Notes under the pieces: model-generated | Databases searched by the model: none | The model's input: the letters and a program-made list of their open reading frames with translations, nothing else | What the model was told of the DNA's origin: nothing | Translations under genes and position numbers: made by a program | NCBI RefSeq assembly: GCF_005491705.1 | Contig: NZ_CP028092.1 | Location: 3,906,001-3,970,000, forward strand | Length of the DNA: 64,000 nucleotides | Direction of reading: 5' to 3' | DNA from: Pontibacter sp. SGAir0037 | Lineage (GTDB): Bacteria > Bacteroidota > Bacteroidia > Cytophagales > Hymenobacteraceae | In this document: positions 48,788 to 58,147 of the stretch, piece by piece | Numbering within the stretch: the stretch's first letter is position 1 | Layout: every line of letters starts with the position of its first letter

Positions 48788-49900
48788 TTGAAGAGTGTAG
48801 CAATTATAGGAGGTGGACTGGCTGGCTTAGTGGCTGCCCTTCATCTGGCCAGCAAAGGAATACCTGTTACTCTGATCGAGAAGAAAGTATACCCGTTTCA
48901 TAAAGTTTGCGGGGAGTATATTTCTAACGAAGTACTGCCCTACCTAAAATCGCTTCATGCCGATCCTGCACCTCTTCAGCCTGCCACCATTTCCCGTTTC
49001 ATGCTCTCATCACCGGCAGGTAAAACCATAGAAGCAGCTCTGGATTTAGGAGGATTCGGCCTTAGCCGCTACACTTTTGATCACTACCTGTACACGCTGG
49101 CGCAAGCACGCGGAGTGAGCTTTAAGTTACATACTACAGTTCAGGAAGTTTTGTTTGCACAAGACTCCTTTAACCTTAAATTATCTGACGGAGAGACCAT
49201 TACAGCCGACATAGTGCTGGGTGCATACGGCAAACGCACCAACTTGGACCGCCAGCTAAACCGGCCTTTTTTCCACCACCGATCTCCCTACATCGGTGTT
49301 AAGTACCATATACAGCTGGACTACCCCAAAGACCTGATCGCCTTGCATAATTTCAAGGATGGCTACGCCGGCATTTCAGCAATAGAAGATAACCGCTATT
49401 GCTTTTGCTACCTCACCACACGGGAGAATCTTAAAAAACACGGCACTATACAGGCCATGGAAAAAGCAGTGCTCTCGCGGAACCCCTTGCTCCGGCAGAT
49501 TCTGAACGAGGCCGAGTTTCTGTATGATCAGCCGGAAGTAATAAACGAAGTATCTTTTGCGACCAAATCCTGCATTGAGCATCATATACTTATGTGTGGC
49601 GATGCAGCCGGTATGATTACACCTCTTTGCGGAAACGGCATGGCTATAGCCATACACGCAGGCAAAATAGCAGCAGAAACCGTACTGCATTATTTCGAGA
49701 GCGGGCGCAACAGGCAATTGCTGGAGCAGCAATACAGCCTGAACTGGAAAGCAGCTTTTGAAAACAGGCTAAAAGTGGGACGGGCTGTACAGCACCTGTT
49801 CGGCAGCACCACCCTATCCGAAATAGCTGTAGGTGCACTAAAATACTCTCCGGCTGTGGTACAGGCTATTATGCGCAACACCCATGGCCAACCCTTCTAA
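48788..49900 (+). CDS. FAD-dependent oxidoreductase (geranylgeranyl-reductase-like), srsC-type position
   Basis: 370 aa. The start is TTG at 48788; no ATG precedes the FAD-binding motif (IIGGGLAGLVAALHLA). The second motif IEKKVYPFHKVCGEYISNEV and the third MCGDAAGMITPLCGNGMAIAIHAG place it in the geranylgeranyl reductase/flavoprotein hydroxylase group. It precedes the type III PKS by 213 bases on the same strand. By analogy with the Streptomyces srsABC genes it may hydroxylate or oxidise an alkylresorcinol. That role is inferred. Confidence 0.85.
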   Translation: MKSVAIIGGGLAGLVAALHLASKGIPVTLIEKKVYPFHKVCGEYISNEVLPYLKSLHADPAPLQPATISRFMLSSPAGKTIEAALDLGGFGLSRYTFDHYLYTLAQARGVSFKLHTTVQEVLFAQDSFNLKLSDGETITADIVLGAYGKRTNLDRQLNRPFFHHRSPYIGVKYHIQLDYPKDLIALHNFKDGYAGISAIEDNRYCFCYLTTRENLKKHGTIQAMEKAVLSRNPLLRQILNEAEFLYDQPEVINEVSFATKSCIEHHILMCGDAAGMITPLCGNGMAIAIHAGKIAAETVLHYFESGRNRQLLEQQYSLNWKAAFENRLKVGRAVQHLFGSTTLSEIAVGALKYSPAVVQAIMRNTHGQPF

Positions 49901-50113
49901 TAATACAAAAAATACAAAGGCTATATCATTTACAGTCAGATTCCCGTACTAAAATTTGCTGACAGGTTGAGTGTGTCTGGAGGCATTCTGCGAGAGGAGG
50001 CAACCAACAGCAAAGGCTGATTACAGAGCAGCTTTACCCGATCGAGCGTTAAAAATTGAGACACGCCCAAGCACAACATCTGCAGCAAAAGCCCAAAACA
50101 GGACCACAGATAC

Positions 50114-51232
50114 ATGAAAAGTTATATATGCGCGATAGGTACAGCTAATCCACCTAATAAAATACCTCAGATGCAAGTAGCAGAATTTATGGCTACCGCA
50201 CTTCAGATGGACGAACAGGAAAGCAGAAAATTAAAAGCAATTTACCGGGTGTCAGGCATCGAGCACCGCTACAGTGTACTTGATGATTACACCAAGCAGA
50301 ACGGAGAATTTCTTTTTTACCCGAATACCCCCACGCTGGAACCCTTCCCAACGGTAGAGAAGCGCATGGATGTGTATCGCGAATATGCCGTACAACTGGC
50401 GGAAGAGGCTATTCAGAACTGCCTTTCAAAAGCAACTGTACTTGCCCGGGAAATCACACACCTGATTACAATAAGCTGCACAGGCATGTATGCGCCAGGC
50501 TTGGATATAGAACTGGTGGAGCGCCTGCAGTTACCCAGCAATGTGCAACGTACTGCCGTGAACTTTATGGGTTGCTACGCCGCCTTTAACGGCATTAAGC
50601 TGGCAGATGCAATTTGCAAAGCGAACAAACAGGCTAACGTTTTACTTGTTTGCACTGAACTCTGCACGATTCATTTTCAAAAGAAAACAGAGCAGGACCA
50701 TTTAATTTCGAATGCTATTTTCGGAGACGGTGCGGCTGCCGTCCTGATGCAGGGGCAACCTTCCGGGCAGCTGAGCCTGGAGCTGCAATCGTTCCATTGC
50801 GACCTGGCACCGGCAGGCAAAGAAGACATGGCCTGGCATATTGGCGACACAGGCTTTGAAATGACCCTCTCCTCTTATGTGCCAGATCTGATAAAATCAG
50901 GCATAAGAAGTTTAACAAACAAGCTGCTGAAAGGGCTGCAAACTTCAATTTCTGAAATTAAACTATATGCTATCCACCCGGGCGGGAGGCGAATTTTAGA
51001 AGCAATAGAAGCTGAGCTGGGCTTAACAAGAGAAGATAATCGCTTTGCCTACCAGGTGCTGCGCGACTTTGGCAATATGTCGTCGGCCACGGTGCTGTTT
51101 GTATTGCAAGAGCTGATGCAGAGCCTGACACCACATGAAAAAGATGAATCGGTACTCAGCTTTGCTTTTGGCCCCGGCCTTACATTAGAATCTATGTTAT
51201 TAAAGGTACGCTATGCTGGAGAAACGATCTAA
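50114..51232 (+). CDS. type III polyketide synthase (chalcone/stilbene synthase family)
   Basis: 372 aa, the usual length. The catalytic triad is complete: Cys154 (NFMGCYAA), His288 (YAIHPGG) and Asn321 (DFGNMSSAT). The GDGAAAVL loop and the ending SFAFGPGLTLESMLL are typical. Bacterial relatives make alkylresorcinols or alkylpyrones from fatty-acyl and malonyl-CoA. It overlaps the methyltransferase gene by 20 bases, indicating coupled expression. The product cannot be read from sequence. Confidence 0.93.
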   Translation: MKSYICAIGTANPPNKIPQMQVAEFMATALQMDEQESRKLKAIYRVSGIEHRYSVLDDYTKQNGEFLFYPNTPTLEPFPTVEKRMDVYREYAVQLAEEAIQNCLSKATVLAREITHLITISCTGMYAPGLDIELVERLQLPSNVQRTAVNFMGCYAAFNGIKLADAICKANKQANVLLVCTELCTIHFQKKTEQDHLISNAIFGDGAAAVLMQGQPSGQLSLELQSFHCDLAPAGKEDMAWHIGDTGFEMTLSSYVPDLIKSGIRSLTNKLLKGLQTSISEIKLYAIHPGGRRILEAIEAELGLTREDNRFAYQVLRDFGNMSSATVLFVLQELMQSLTPHEKDESVLSFAFGPGLTLESMLLKVRYAGETI

Positions 51233-51917
51233 TGAAGCAGAACTGATGGACGACCTCAGCCTCTCAAACGAAGATATGCGCAAAACGCTGGAGGAGCTGG
51301 AGGTGATTAACAATTGGCTTGGAGGGCATAAGGTGGTGCTGAATGCCTTAAATAAATTAACCCGTAAAAAAGCTCACCTGCCACAGCCTTTACACATTGC
51401 CGATATAGGTTGCGGCGGTGGTGACACGCTGTTGCACATAGCCAGGTGGGCCAGACGCAAAGGCATACGCGTTCGTTTAACAGGTATAGATGCCAACGAT
51501 TATATTGTACAGTATGCCCGCGAACGCTGTGCCGGGGTTCCAGAAATAAGCTTCGAACAGCACGATGTGTTTTCTGATGCCTTCGCGCAGCAACCTTACG
51601 ACATAACCATTTGCAGCTTGTTTTGCCACCATTTTACAGATGAACAACTGATTTACATGTTTCAGCAGTTGCACAGGCAATCACAGCTGGCAGTAATTAT
51701 CAACGACCTGCACCGGCACTGGTTTGCCTACTATTCTATTAAATATATTACAGCTGTATTCTCACGCTCACCGTTAGTAAGAAACGATGCCGCCTTATCG
51801 GTATGGCGTGCTTTTAAAAAACGGGAAATTATCAGTTTATTACAACAGGCAAAGGTTGCCAACTATAGCCTTCGCTGGATGTGGGCATTCAGATGGCAGG
51901 TGTTAATGCAAAAATAG
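51213..51917 (+). CDS. SAM-dependent methyltransferase, coupled to the type III PKS
   Basis: 234 aa. Class I fold: motif I HIADIGCGGGDTLLHIARW near residue 65, then LTGIDANDYIVQYAR (acidic loop) and ITICSLFCHHF. It starts inside the end of the PKS gene. It resembles the O-methyltransferases next to Bacteroidota type III PKSs. It probably methylates the phenolic polyketide, as SrsB does. Confidence 0.85.
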   Translation: MLEKRSNEAELMDDLSLSNEDMRKTLEELEVINNWLGGHKVVLNALNKLTRKKAHLPQPLHIADIGCGGGDTLLHIARWARRKGIRVRLTGIDANDYIVQYARERCAGVPEISFEQHDVFSDAFAQQPYDITICSLFCHHFTDEQLIYMFQQLHRQSQLAVIINDLHRHWFAYYSIKYITAVFSRSPLVRNDAALSVWRAFKKREIISLLQQAKVANYSLRWMWAFRWQVLMQK

Positions 51918-51972
51918 CTGCAACCCAATACAGCCGACCTGGTGTATAAGCTATAAAACTTAAGCCTTTGCT

Positions 51973-52179
51973 ATGAACAAAAGTACCCTCAACTTCTGGC
52001 TTTTATTTATCATATCATTGGTCATTTCAGCCTTAGCTGTTTCTGTGTTTATTAAAGTGCTGAAATTGATTATATATGTTATACTCGTTCTGGCTCTGGC
52101 ACCTGTAGTATACCTCCTTTTAAAACTGATTCTCCCGGGCAGAAAAACAAAAGACGATAAGCTTAAAACAAGGGATTAG
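51973..52179 (+). CDS. small membrane protein, 68 aa
   Basis: Two hydrophobic stretches form an almost continuous membrane region (residues 8-27 and 29-52), followed by a basic tail (RKTKDDKLKTRD). ATG at 51973. No family. It lies 55 bases after the methyltransferase and could belong to the same transcript. Confidence 0.55.
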   Translation: MNKSTLNFWLLFIISLVISALAVSVFIKVLKLIIYVILVLALAPVVYLLLKLILPGRKTKDDKLKTRD

Positions 52180-52204
52180 TTTTAAAGCTAAAACCGCAGG
52201 CGCA

Positions 52205-53107
52205 TTAAAAGTAAATATGCTGTGCCAACCTGAATGTATTGGCGTGGGCCTCTACAATATGCGCAATCTGCTTCGAGTAGCCTCCGCCCATACTCACTGT
52301 TACAGGTAATCTGTTTCTATGGCATAGCTCCAGCACCATCTTATCCCGTGCTTTGCATCCGGCAATGCTCATACCCAGCTTTCCTAATTTATCTGTAGCC
52401 AGCACATCTACTCCGGATTGAAAGAACACAAAATCAGGCTCTTGCTCATCCAGCAGGCGGGGAAGAGTTTCAGCTAAAATGTGTAAGTATGTCTGGTCGT
52501 CTGTGCCTACTTCTAAAGGTATATCCAGGTCAGATCGTTCTTTATGAAATGGATAGTTATGGCCACAGTGCATGCTAAAGGTAAACACCCTTGGCTCCCG
52601 CTCAAAAATCTGGGCTGTTCCGTTTCCCTGATGCACATCCAGATCAACCACCAATACCTTTTTAATGTTTTTATGGTTGAGCAGAAAGTTAGCGGCGATG
52701 GCAATATCATTCAGAAGGCAAAAGCCTTCTCCTCTGTCTGTAAAAGCATGGTGCGTTCCACCGGCTATGTTCATACCTATACCGAATTCCAGTGCAAATA
52801 GTGCGGCCTGCACCGTGCCGTTCATGATAACTACTTCCCGGTTTATCAGTTCTCTGGAATGCGGAAAGCCGGTCTTCCTTATTTCTGAAGCCGAAAGCTG
52901 CAGGTTGCTAAGGCGCTGCCAATAGGTTGCATCGTGTGTCTCCAGAATATACTTCTGTGGCAGTGGCTTTGGCGCAAACAGGTTATCCTGCACAATAGTA
53001 CCCTCATATAACAGTTGCTCAGGCAACAGATCGTATTTGGCCATCGGAAAACGATGGCCTTCTGGCAGGGAATGAGCAAATATTTCGGACCAGGCTATTT
53101 TCAACAT
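52205..53107 (-). CDS. histone-deacetylase family hydrolase (acetoin utilisation-like)
   Basis: 300 aa from ATG 53107 (MLKIAWSEIFAHSLPEGHRFP). Zinc-hydrolase motifs: GGTHHAFTDRGEGFC (double His near 130), LVVDLDVHQGNGTA with the zinc-binding Asp and His, FSMHCGHNYPF and QSGVDVLATDKLG. This is the class II/AcuC-like deacetylase group. The substrate may be acetylated polyamines or proteins. It is divergent from the YceI gene. Confidence 0.88.
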   Translation of the reverse strand: MLKIAWSEIFAHSLPEGHRFPMAKYDLLPEQLLYEGTIVQDNLFAPKPLPQKYILETHDATYWQRLSNLQLSASEIRKTGFPHSRELINREVVIMNGTVQAALFALEFGIGMNIAGGTHHAFTDRGEGFCLLNDIAIAANFLLNHKNIKKVLVVDLDVHQGNGTAQIFEREPRVFTFSMHCGHNYPFHKERSDLDIPLEVGTDDQTYLHILAETLPRLLDEQEPDFVFFQSGVDVLATDKLGKLGMSIAGCKARDKMVLELCHRNRLPVTVSMGGGYSKQIAHIVEAHANTFRLAQHIYF

Positions 53108-53289
53108 ACACATAGCTAACAATTACGAGCCAGCAGAGGTTTAGGAAGTAATTTAAAATAAGTACCTGTAGCTTTATCTACTATAATAGTGCAATTTACA
53201 ACCAATCTTCTTTCAACTTTTTGTCTCAAAAATAAGGTGCATAAGTTGGTGTAACCTTTCAAAAATCTGTGTTTACAAGTAGCTTTAGC

Positions 53290-53425
53290 TGTTGATAAAT
53301 GTGGATAACTTTGTTGATTCAACATGTTTATCCACCACCAGTTGTTAATTTGCTGTTAATACACATACAATTTCTTAATAAAAGCATAACAAAAACCTGT
53401 TTAGCCATAATTTTGCTGTGTATAA
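53290..53425. promoter_or_regulatory. cluster of DnaA-box-like sites in an AT-rich gap
   Basis: TGTGGATAA at 53300-53308 is an exact DnaA box; TGTTGATAA (53290-53298), TTATCCACC (53328-53336) and TGTGTATAA (53417-53425) match at 8 of 9 positions. They lie in the 495-base AT-rich gap (53108-53602) between divergent genes. This could be the chromosome origin or a DnaA-controlled promoter. No other feature is seen in this gap apart from a TAATTTTG -7-like element at 53408-53415. Confidence 0.4.
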
Positions 53426-53602
53426 ATTTTAGACTATGTATTTATTGAAAATAGGGCAAAAAGAGCTAAAGATGGCCTGTTCCCTCACCTGGAGAATGCA
53501 ATGACTCAAAAAATAATTAAAATCATTCCTTTACAATATATCGTATCTGTATTTCTAACCAATGCCAACAGCTATACTGCATAGCTGTTCACCCTACGCC
53601 CT

Positions 53603-54340
53603 ATGAACACTACCAAACTTAATTTACAGCACAGACTCGTTCTGTTTTTTATAGCCTTACTCACACTGGCCTCCTGCGATACCAGCATTAAAACCGACAA
53701 AGCTGAAATTGGCGAAGCCATAGAGAACTTAGGCAATGCAGGTGCAGACAGCTTTTCGGTATCCACTTTTAAAATTGATACAACTAAAAGTTCTGTAACT
53801 TGGATCGGAGCAAAAGTAACAGGCAGGCACAATGGTGTCATCCCGATCCAGTCAGGAGAGATTTTACTTTCTGAAAAAGGCATGACAGGTGGTTCCATTA
53901 TCATGGACATAGCCTCCACACGCTCCACCGATAAAACAATAGATGCAGCCAGCAATAAAAAGCTAACCACTCACCTCCGCTCACCAGATTTTTTCGATGT
54001 AAAATCACATCCCACGGCTACTTTTGATTTTACCTCATCAGAGCCTTACGACAGCACTGCAGCAAATCAGAATAATACTACCCGCTCCAGTAGTTATAGC
54101 GAGCTTCGCATAAAAAACCCAACGCACCGCATCACCGGTAACTTGACCATTAAAGGAAAAAAGAAAAGCATCACTTTTCCAGCCAGAGTTACTGTAGAGG
54201 ACAACACCTTAAAAGCTAAAGCCAATTTTAACATTGATCGCACGCAGTGGGGCTTAATTTACAGAGCTGATCAGACTCTTGGCAACCAGACCATACACTC
54301 GGATGTGAATATCGGGCTGGATATCGTGGCAAAGCAATAA
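53603..54340 (+). CDS. YceI-family lipoprotein
   Basis: 245 aa. The lipobox LASC gives a lipidated N-terminus (Cys near residue 27). The YceI lipocalin-like domain starts STFKIDTTKSSVTWIGAKVTGRHNGVI and includes the HLRSPDFFDVKSHPTATFDF and NLTIKGKKKSITFPARV motifs. YceI-like proteins bind isoprenoid or amphiphilic ligands. It may bind lipids or quinones in the periplasm, possibly related to the polyketide genes nearby, but that is speculation. Confidence 0.88.
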   Translation: MNTTKLNLQHRLVLFFIALLTLASCDTSIKTDKAEIGEAIENLGNAGADSFSVSTFKIDTTKSSVTWIGAKVTGRHNGVIPIQSGEILLSEKGMTGGSIIMDIASTRSTDKTIDAASNKKLTTHLRSPDFFDVKSHPTATFDFTSSEPYDSTAANQNNTTRSSSYSELRIKNPTHRITGNLTIKGKKKSITFPARVTVEDNTLKAKANFNIDRTQWGLIYRADQTLGNQTIHSDVNIGLDIVAKQ

Positions 54341-54347
54341 ACAAAAC

Positions 54348-54378
54348 AGCCGCACCTGCTCATGCTGCAGGTACGGCT
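54348..54378. terminator. terminator between convergent yceI-like and DJ-1-like genes
   Basis: AGCCGCACCTGC pairs with GCAGGTACGGCT (one mismatch) over 12 positions, then TTTTT. Confidence 0.7.
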
Positions 54379-54396
54379 TTTTGTAAATCATTACGC

Positions 54397-54954
54397 TTAC
54401 CGGTCGTGGCGACCTTCGGCAAACTCTTCTATCATTTTTTTGTTGAAAGCAGGAATATCATCCGGATTACGGCTGGTAACAAGTCCGTTATCTACGACCA
54501 CTTCCTGATCTACCCACTCGGCACCTGCATTTTTTAAGTCAGTTTTAAGTGTAGGATAACTGGTCATTTTCTTCCCCTTCACTTTACCGGTTTCAATCAG
54601 CGTCCAGGGGCCGTGGCATATTGCTGCCACAGGCTTACCGCTTTCCATAAACTTATCTACAAAAGCAACGGCTTCGTCGTTTACACGCAGGTTATCCGGG
54701 TTCATAACCCCACCAGGTAACAGCAAGCCGTTATAGTCTTCGGCCTTCACATCTGCCAGCTTTTTATCAACTTTAAACTTATCTCCCCATTCAGTATGGT
54801 TCCAGCCTTTAATTTCGCTGTTCTTGTTTGGAGAAATAATATGAGTGATGGCACCAGCAGCTTCCAAAGCTTTTTTAGGCTCTGTTAGCTCTACCTGCTC
54901 AAATCCTTCTTCAACTAATATTGCTATCTTTTTTCCTTCTAATGTATTTGCCAT
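54397..54954 (-). CDS. DJ-1/PfpI-family protein (protease/glyoxalase III type)
   Basis: 185 aa from ATG 54954 (MANTLEGKKIAILVEEGFEQ); the frame is open to 55146 but the upstream residues do not belong to the fold. The catalytic nucleophile elbow AICHGPWTL (Cys near 109) and EQVELTEPKKAL with the conserved Glu are present, and it ends in TSRNPDDIPAFNKKMIEEF. Such proteins protect against carbonyl stress or glycation. Function inferred from family. Confidence 0.88.
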   Translation of the reverse strand: MANTLEGKKIAILVEEGFEQVELTEPKKALEAAGAITHIISPNKNSEIKGWNHTEWGDKFKVDKKLADVKAEDYNGLLLPGGVMNPDNLRVNDEAVAFVDKFMESGKPVAAICHGPWTLIETGKVKGKKMTSYPTLKTDLKNAGAEWVDQEVVVDNGLVTSRNPDDIPAFNKKMIEEFAEGRHDR

Positions 54955-55432
54955 TTTAAATTCGTCTTTAGGTTTAAACACATTTATAAATAACGGTTCG
55001 AAACCTAAATGGTTAATCCGGCTCCAGTATAGCCATTGGTAAGGCGATCTGGTATACAGTAAAGCGCTGCATTTACTTAGCATGCTTTTCCTCCTGTTCT
55101 TATAACCCTCTTCTTCAGAGTTCTTACTTTTCTTACACAGCATCAACCGGGAAAAGATTTTTTCAACTCAATATCAATATTTAAACTTTTGCATATCAAG
55201 CATTTAATTACTTCAACTTTTCACACACAGTAAAATCGATAAAATTTAATACAAGTTATTTGGAACTATTCTAAACAAAGCCTTAAGTTTGCACCAGTTT
55301 AGAATAAGTCTAAATAAAATTTCTGCATCTCTTGTACCACCCTTTGTTGAATGAGCCCTCTGCACAGCAAGCACAGGTCTGGGAATCGGCAAGGCTTAAC
55401 AAGTTAATGGCAAAACATAAAACCCTGTTACA
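54955..55432. other. 478-base region between divergent genes
   Basis: It includes the unsupported 64-codon upstream extension of the DJ-1 frame. It is AT-rich and contains the Fur-box-like palindrome at 55298-55314 and an extra half site (ATTCTAAAC at ~55268). No RNA gene seen. Confidence 0.45.
55298..55314 (+). promoter_or_regulatory. Fur-box-like palindrome upstream of the second TonB receptor
   Basis: TTTAGA, 5 bases, TCTAAA: a perfect 6-5-6 palindrome, about 120 bases upstream of the receptor start. It matches the type found at 43131-43153. Confidence 0.5.
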
Positions 55433-57946
55433 ATGGCAAAAAGATTTACATTATTCCTCCTGTGCGCTCTGCTAACCCAGTTCGTGTGGGCACAACGTCC
55501 TAACTATAATAACCGCCACGCTTCTACCATCCGGGGCACCGTTACCACCGAAAGTGGCGAAGCAATTGCCACGGCCAATGTTGTACTGGAAGGCACAGCC
55601 TTTGGCGCTTATACAGATGAGGTCGGGAATTTTGAAATTCTAAACGTACCATCAGGTACTTACCAGGCAAGAGTATTTCGAATCGGCTTCCAGAGCATTA
55701 CCCGCAGAGTAGAACTAAGAGCAGATGAAGTCCTTGAAATCAGCTTTAACCTGCCTACACGTTCTAATGAAATGGCTGAAGTCGAAGTTTTCGGTGCGAA
55801 AGACACTCAGCCGGAGAAACTCGAAACCATTACCAGGCTGCCTTTAAGGCCGAGCGACCAGATTCAGAGTATATCTATTATCTCCGACAGGCTTATACAG
55901 CAGCAGGGTGCACTTACCATTTCCGATGCAACCCGTAACGTACCGGGCGTGTATACTTACGCCACCTATGGCAACCAGCGCGAAAGTATGTCTTCGAGAG
56001 GTTTTCGTGGTATTCCGATCCTGAAAAACGGTGTACGCATTAATTCAGATTTCCGTGGTATTGGTGTACTTACCGACGTAGCAGGTGTTGAGAGTATGCA
56101 GGTTTTAAAAGGAGCGGCAGCCATTACACAAGGTGTTGCAACAGATTTAGGCAGCCCTGGCGGTATTATTAACATTGTTACCAAAACACCTAAATTCGAA
56201 CAAGGCGGTGCCGTTTCGCTGCGTGTAGGAAGCTGGGGACAGGTAAGACCAACTTTCGATGTTTACGGCCCTATCAACGAATCTAAAACAGTTGCTTTCC
56301 GTTTGGCAGGTGCTTACGAGCGCTCCGATAGCTACAGAAAAGGCATTTCGCTGGAGAAATTTTACATAAACCCATCACTGGAGTGGAGACCTGACGATAA
56401 AACTGCCTTCACTTTAGAAATGGACTTCCTGAACGACAGCCGCACACCAGACCTGGGTACCATTAACCTGGCTACCAACGATGTAAATGCTATCTACGGT
56501 TTGCCTTACGATCAGTTCCTAGGCTTTGACTCTGACCGCGCCATTACCCGAAATGCAACTTACACCGCACGCTTTACAAGACAATTAAACGAGAAGATTA
56601 ATGTAAGAGCAGCTTATTTTGTATCTAACCTGGATAATAACTCTGTAAGTGCCAGCTTATCTTCTGGTACCGGCGGATCAGGTTTACCAAGGCTCTCCGA
56701 CCTTAATCTTCGTTACAGAACACTAGGTTCTTCTTCCAGAGTAGACAATAACTCTGTTCTACAGTTTGACCTGATCGGCAAAGATGTTTACACAGGTTTT
56801 ATCAAGCATACTTTCCAGGTTGGTATAGACTTTAGAACCACTTATTTAGAAACGGCCAATGGCTCAATGGGGAATCTGAATTACATAGATATAATTGATG
56901 TTTTCTCTCCGATCAATAACCAGCTGCCGGGCAGAGGCTTTGTATATGTGCCTGCTGTAAGAAATGCAGAAGGCCAGGTAGTTACACCTGCACGCACAGA
57001 CGCGGCAGCTTTCAGCCTTAACACCAACAACCCTGTTATAACCAGAAATGCTTCTTATGGCTTAATGGCGCAGGATGTTATTTCAGTTACAGATTGGTCG
57101 AAACTGTTTTTAGGCCTTCGCTATAGTTCTTCTGAAAATACCGGTGGCGGAGCTGAAACAGGTGTTACCAGAGCCGATGCTATTAACCCGCAGTTAGGTA
57201 TCATGCTTACTCCGACAGAAGGAATTAACCTGTTTGCCTCTTACACCAACAGCTCCGACCCAAGAAGTGCCACACGTGTAGATGAAAACGGGCAGCCTCT
57301 TGGCAACGAACGAATCGATCAGGTGGAGGCAGGCATTAAATCAGAGTGGCTTAACAACCGCTTAAGATTTAACCTGACGCTTTACAAGATCAACAACAGA
57401 AACATGAACATGCCTGTGTACGACATCAACTGGAACGAAACAGGCTACTTCCAGAAAGGCGGTAACGACGAACGCAAAGGTATAGAAGCAGAACTGACAG
57501 GCCGCTTACTGGAGAACCTGGAGGTAATTGCAGGTTATGCCCTGATAGATGCCAAGTACAAAGAGCACGCTTCTTACTACTATAACTCGGCACCTAACAA
57601 TACACCGAAACACACGGCTAACCTATGGGCCAACTACACTGTAAGAGGCAGCATCCTGAACGGCTTATCGCTTGGCGGTGGTGTATATTACGTAGGAGAA
57701 CGCCCTAACAACGACTGGGCCAGAACTGTAACGCACCAGGGCATTGTACCTGGGCAGAAACCTTTTGACGTGGAAGCCTACACCACTATTAACCTGCAGG
57801 CAAGCTATAACTTTAATAAGCATATAGGTTTAAGACTTTTAGCTGATAACATTGCAAACGAAATTGGCTACAATGCTTACCGTACTTCCTGGATAAACCA
57901 GACTAACCCAAGAAGCTTTTCAGGTATAGTTACATACCGCTTCTAA
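55433..57946 (+). CDS. TonB-dependent siderophore-type outer membrane receptor (second)
   Basis: 837 aa. Signal peptide MAKRFTLFLLCALLTQFVWA; carboxypeptidase-like domain at ~30-110 (TDEVGNFEILNVPSGTYQARV); plug with TRLPLRPSDQIQSISIISDRLIQQQG and VLKGAAAITQGVATDLGSPGGIINIVTKTP; barrel ending GIVTYRF. The 'RNVPGVYTYATYGNQRESMSSRGFRGIPILKNGVR' block is typical of ferric-siderophore receptors. It heads a run with a lipoprotein, a PepSY protein and two thioredoxin-fold proteins. Confidence 0.9.
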   Translation: MAKRFTLFLLCALLTQFVWAQRPNYNNRHASTIRGTVTTESGEAIATANVVLEGTAFGAYTDEVGNFEILNVPSGTYQARVFRIGFQSITRRVELRADEVLEISFNLPTRSNEMAEVEVFGAKDTQPEKLETITRLPLRPSDQIQSISIISDRLIQQQGALTISDATRNVPGVYTYATYGNQRESMSSRGFRGIPILKNGVRINSDFRGIGVLTDVAGVESMQVLKGAAAITQGVATDLGSPGGIINIVTKTPKFEQGGAVSLRVGSWGQVRPTFDVYGPINESKTVAFRLAGAYERSDSYRKGISLEKFYINPSLEWRPDDKTAFTLEMDFLNDSRTPDLGTINLATNDVNAIYGLPYDQFLGFDSDRAITRNATYTARFTRQLNEKINVRAAYFVSNLDNNSVSASLSSGTGGSGLPRLSDLNLRYRTLGSSSRVDNNSVLQFDLIGKDVYTGFIKHTFQVGIDFRTTYLETANGSMGNLNYIDIIDVFSPINNQLPGRGFVYVPAVRNAEGQVVTPARTDAAAFSLNTNNPVITRNASYGLMAQDVISVTDWSKLFLGLRYSSSENTGGGAETGVTRADAINPQLGIMLTPTEGINLFASYTNSSDPRSATRVDENGQPLGNERIDQVEAGIKSEWLNNRLRFNLTLYKINNRNMNMPVYDINWNETGYFQKGGNDERKGIEAELTGRLLENLEVIAGYALIDAKYKEHASYYYNSAPNNTPKHTANLWANYTVRGSILNGLSLGGGVYYVGERPNNDWARTVTHQGIVPGQKPFDVEAYTTINLQASYNFNKHIGLRLLADNIANEIGYNAYRTSWINQTNPRSFSGIVTYRF

Positions 57947-57971
57947 TAGCAGTTATTTCCTGAGAATACAG

Positions 57972-58002
57972 AGCAGCTCTTACCATTCAGGTAGGAGCTG
58001 CT
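57972..58002 (+). terminator. terminator after the second TonB receptor
   Basis: AGCAGCTCTTACC pairs with GGTAGGAGCTGCT (one wobble), 5-base loop, then T6. Confidence 0.7.
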
Positions 58003-58147
58003 TTTTTATGTACAGGGAAATTTAGACTTACACAGTTTGTATTCAGTCTAAATAAACTTAAATTTGAAGATGTAAAACAATCGGCGTCTTCCTTAGCATC
58101 CCTGTCGCTGAGAGCGCTGATTTATCATTCTAAATAAGTATCTGCGC

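Noticed and set aside
53116..53325. 69-codon minus-strand frame in the gap upstream of the deacetylase gene
   Set aside because: Low-complexity AT-rich sequence with no recognisable start context; overlaps the DnaA-box-like sites and the deacetylase start.
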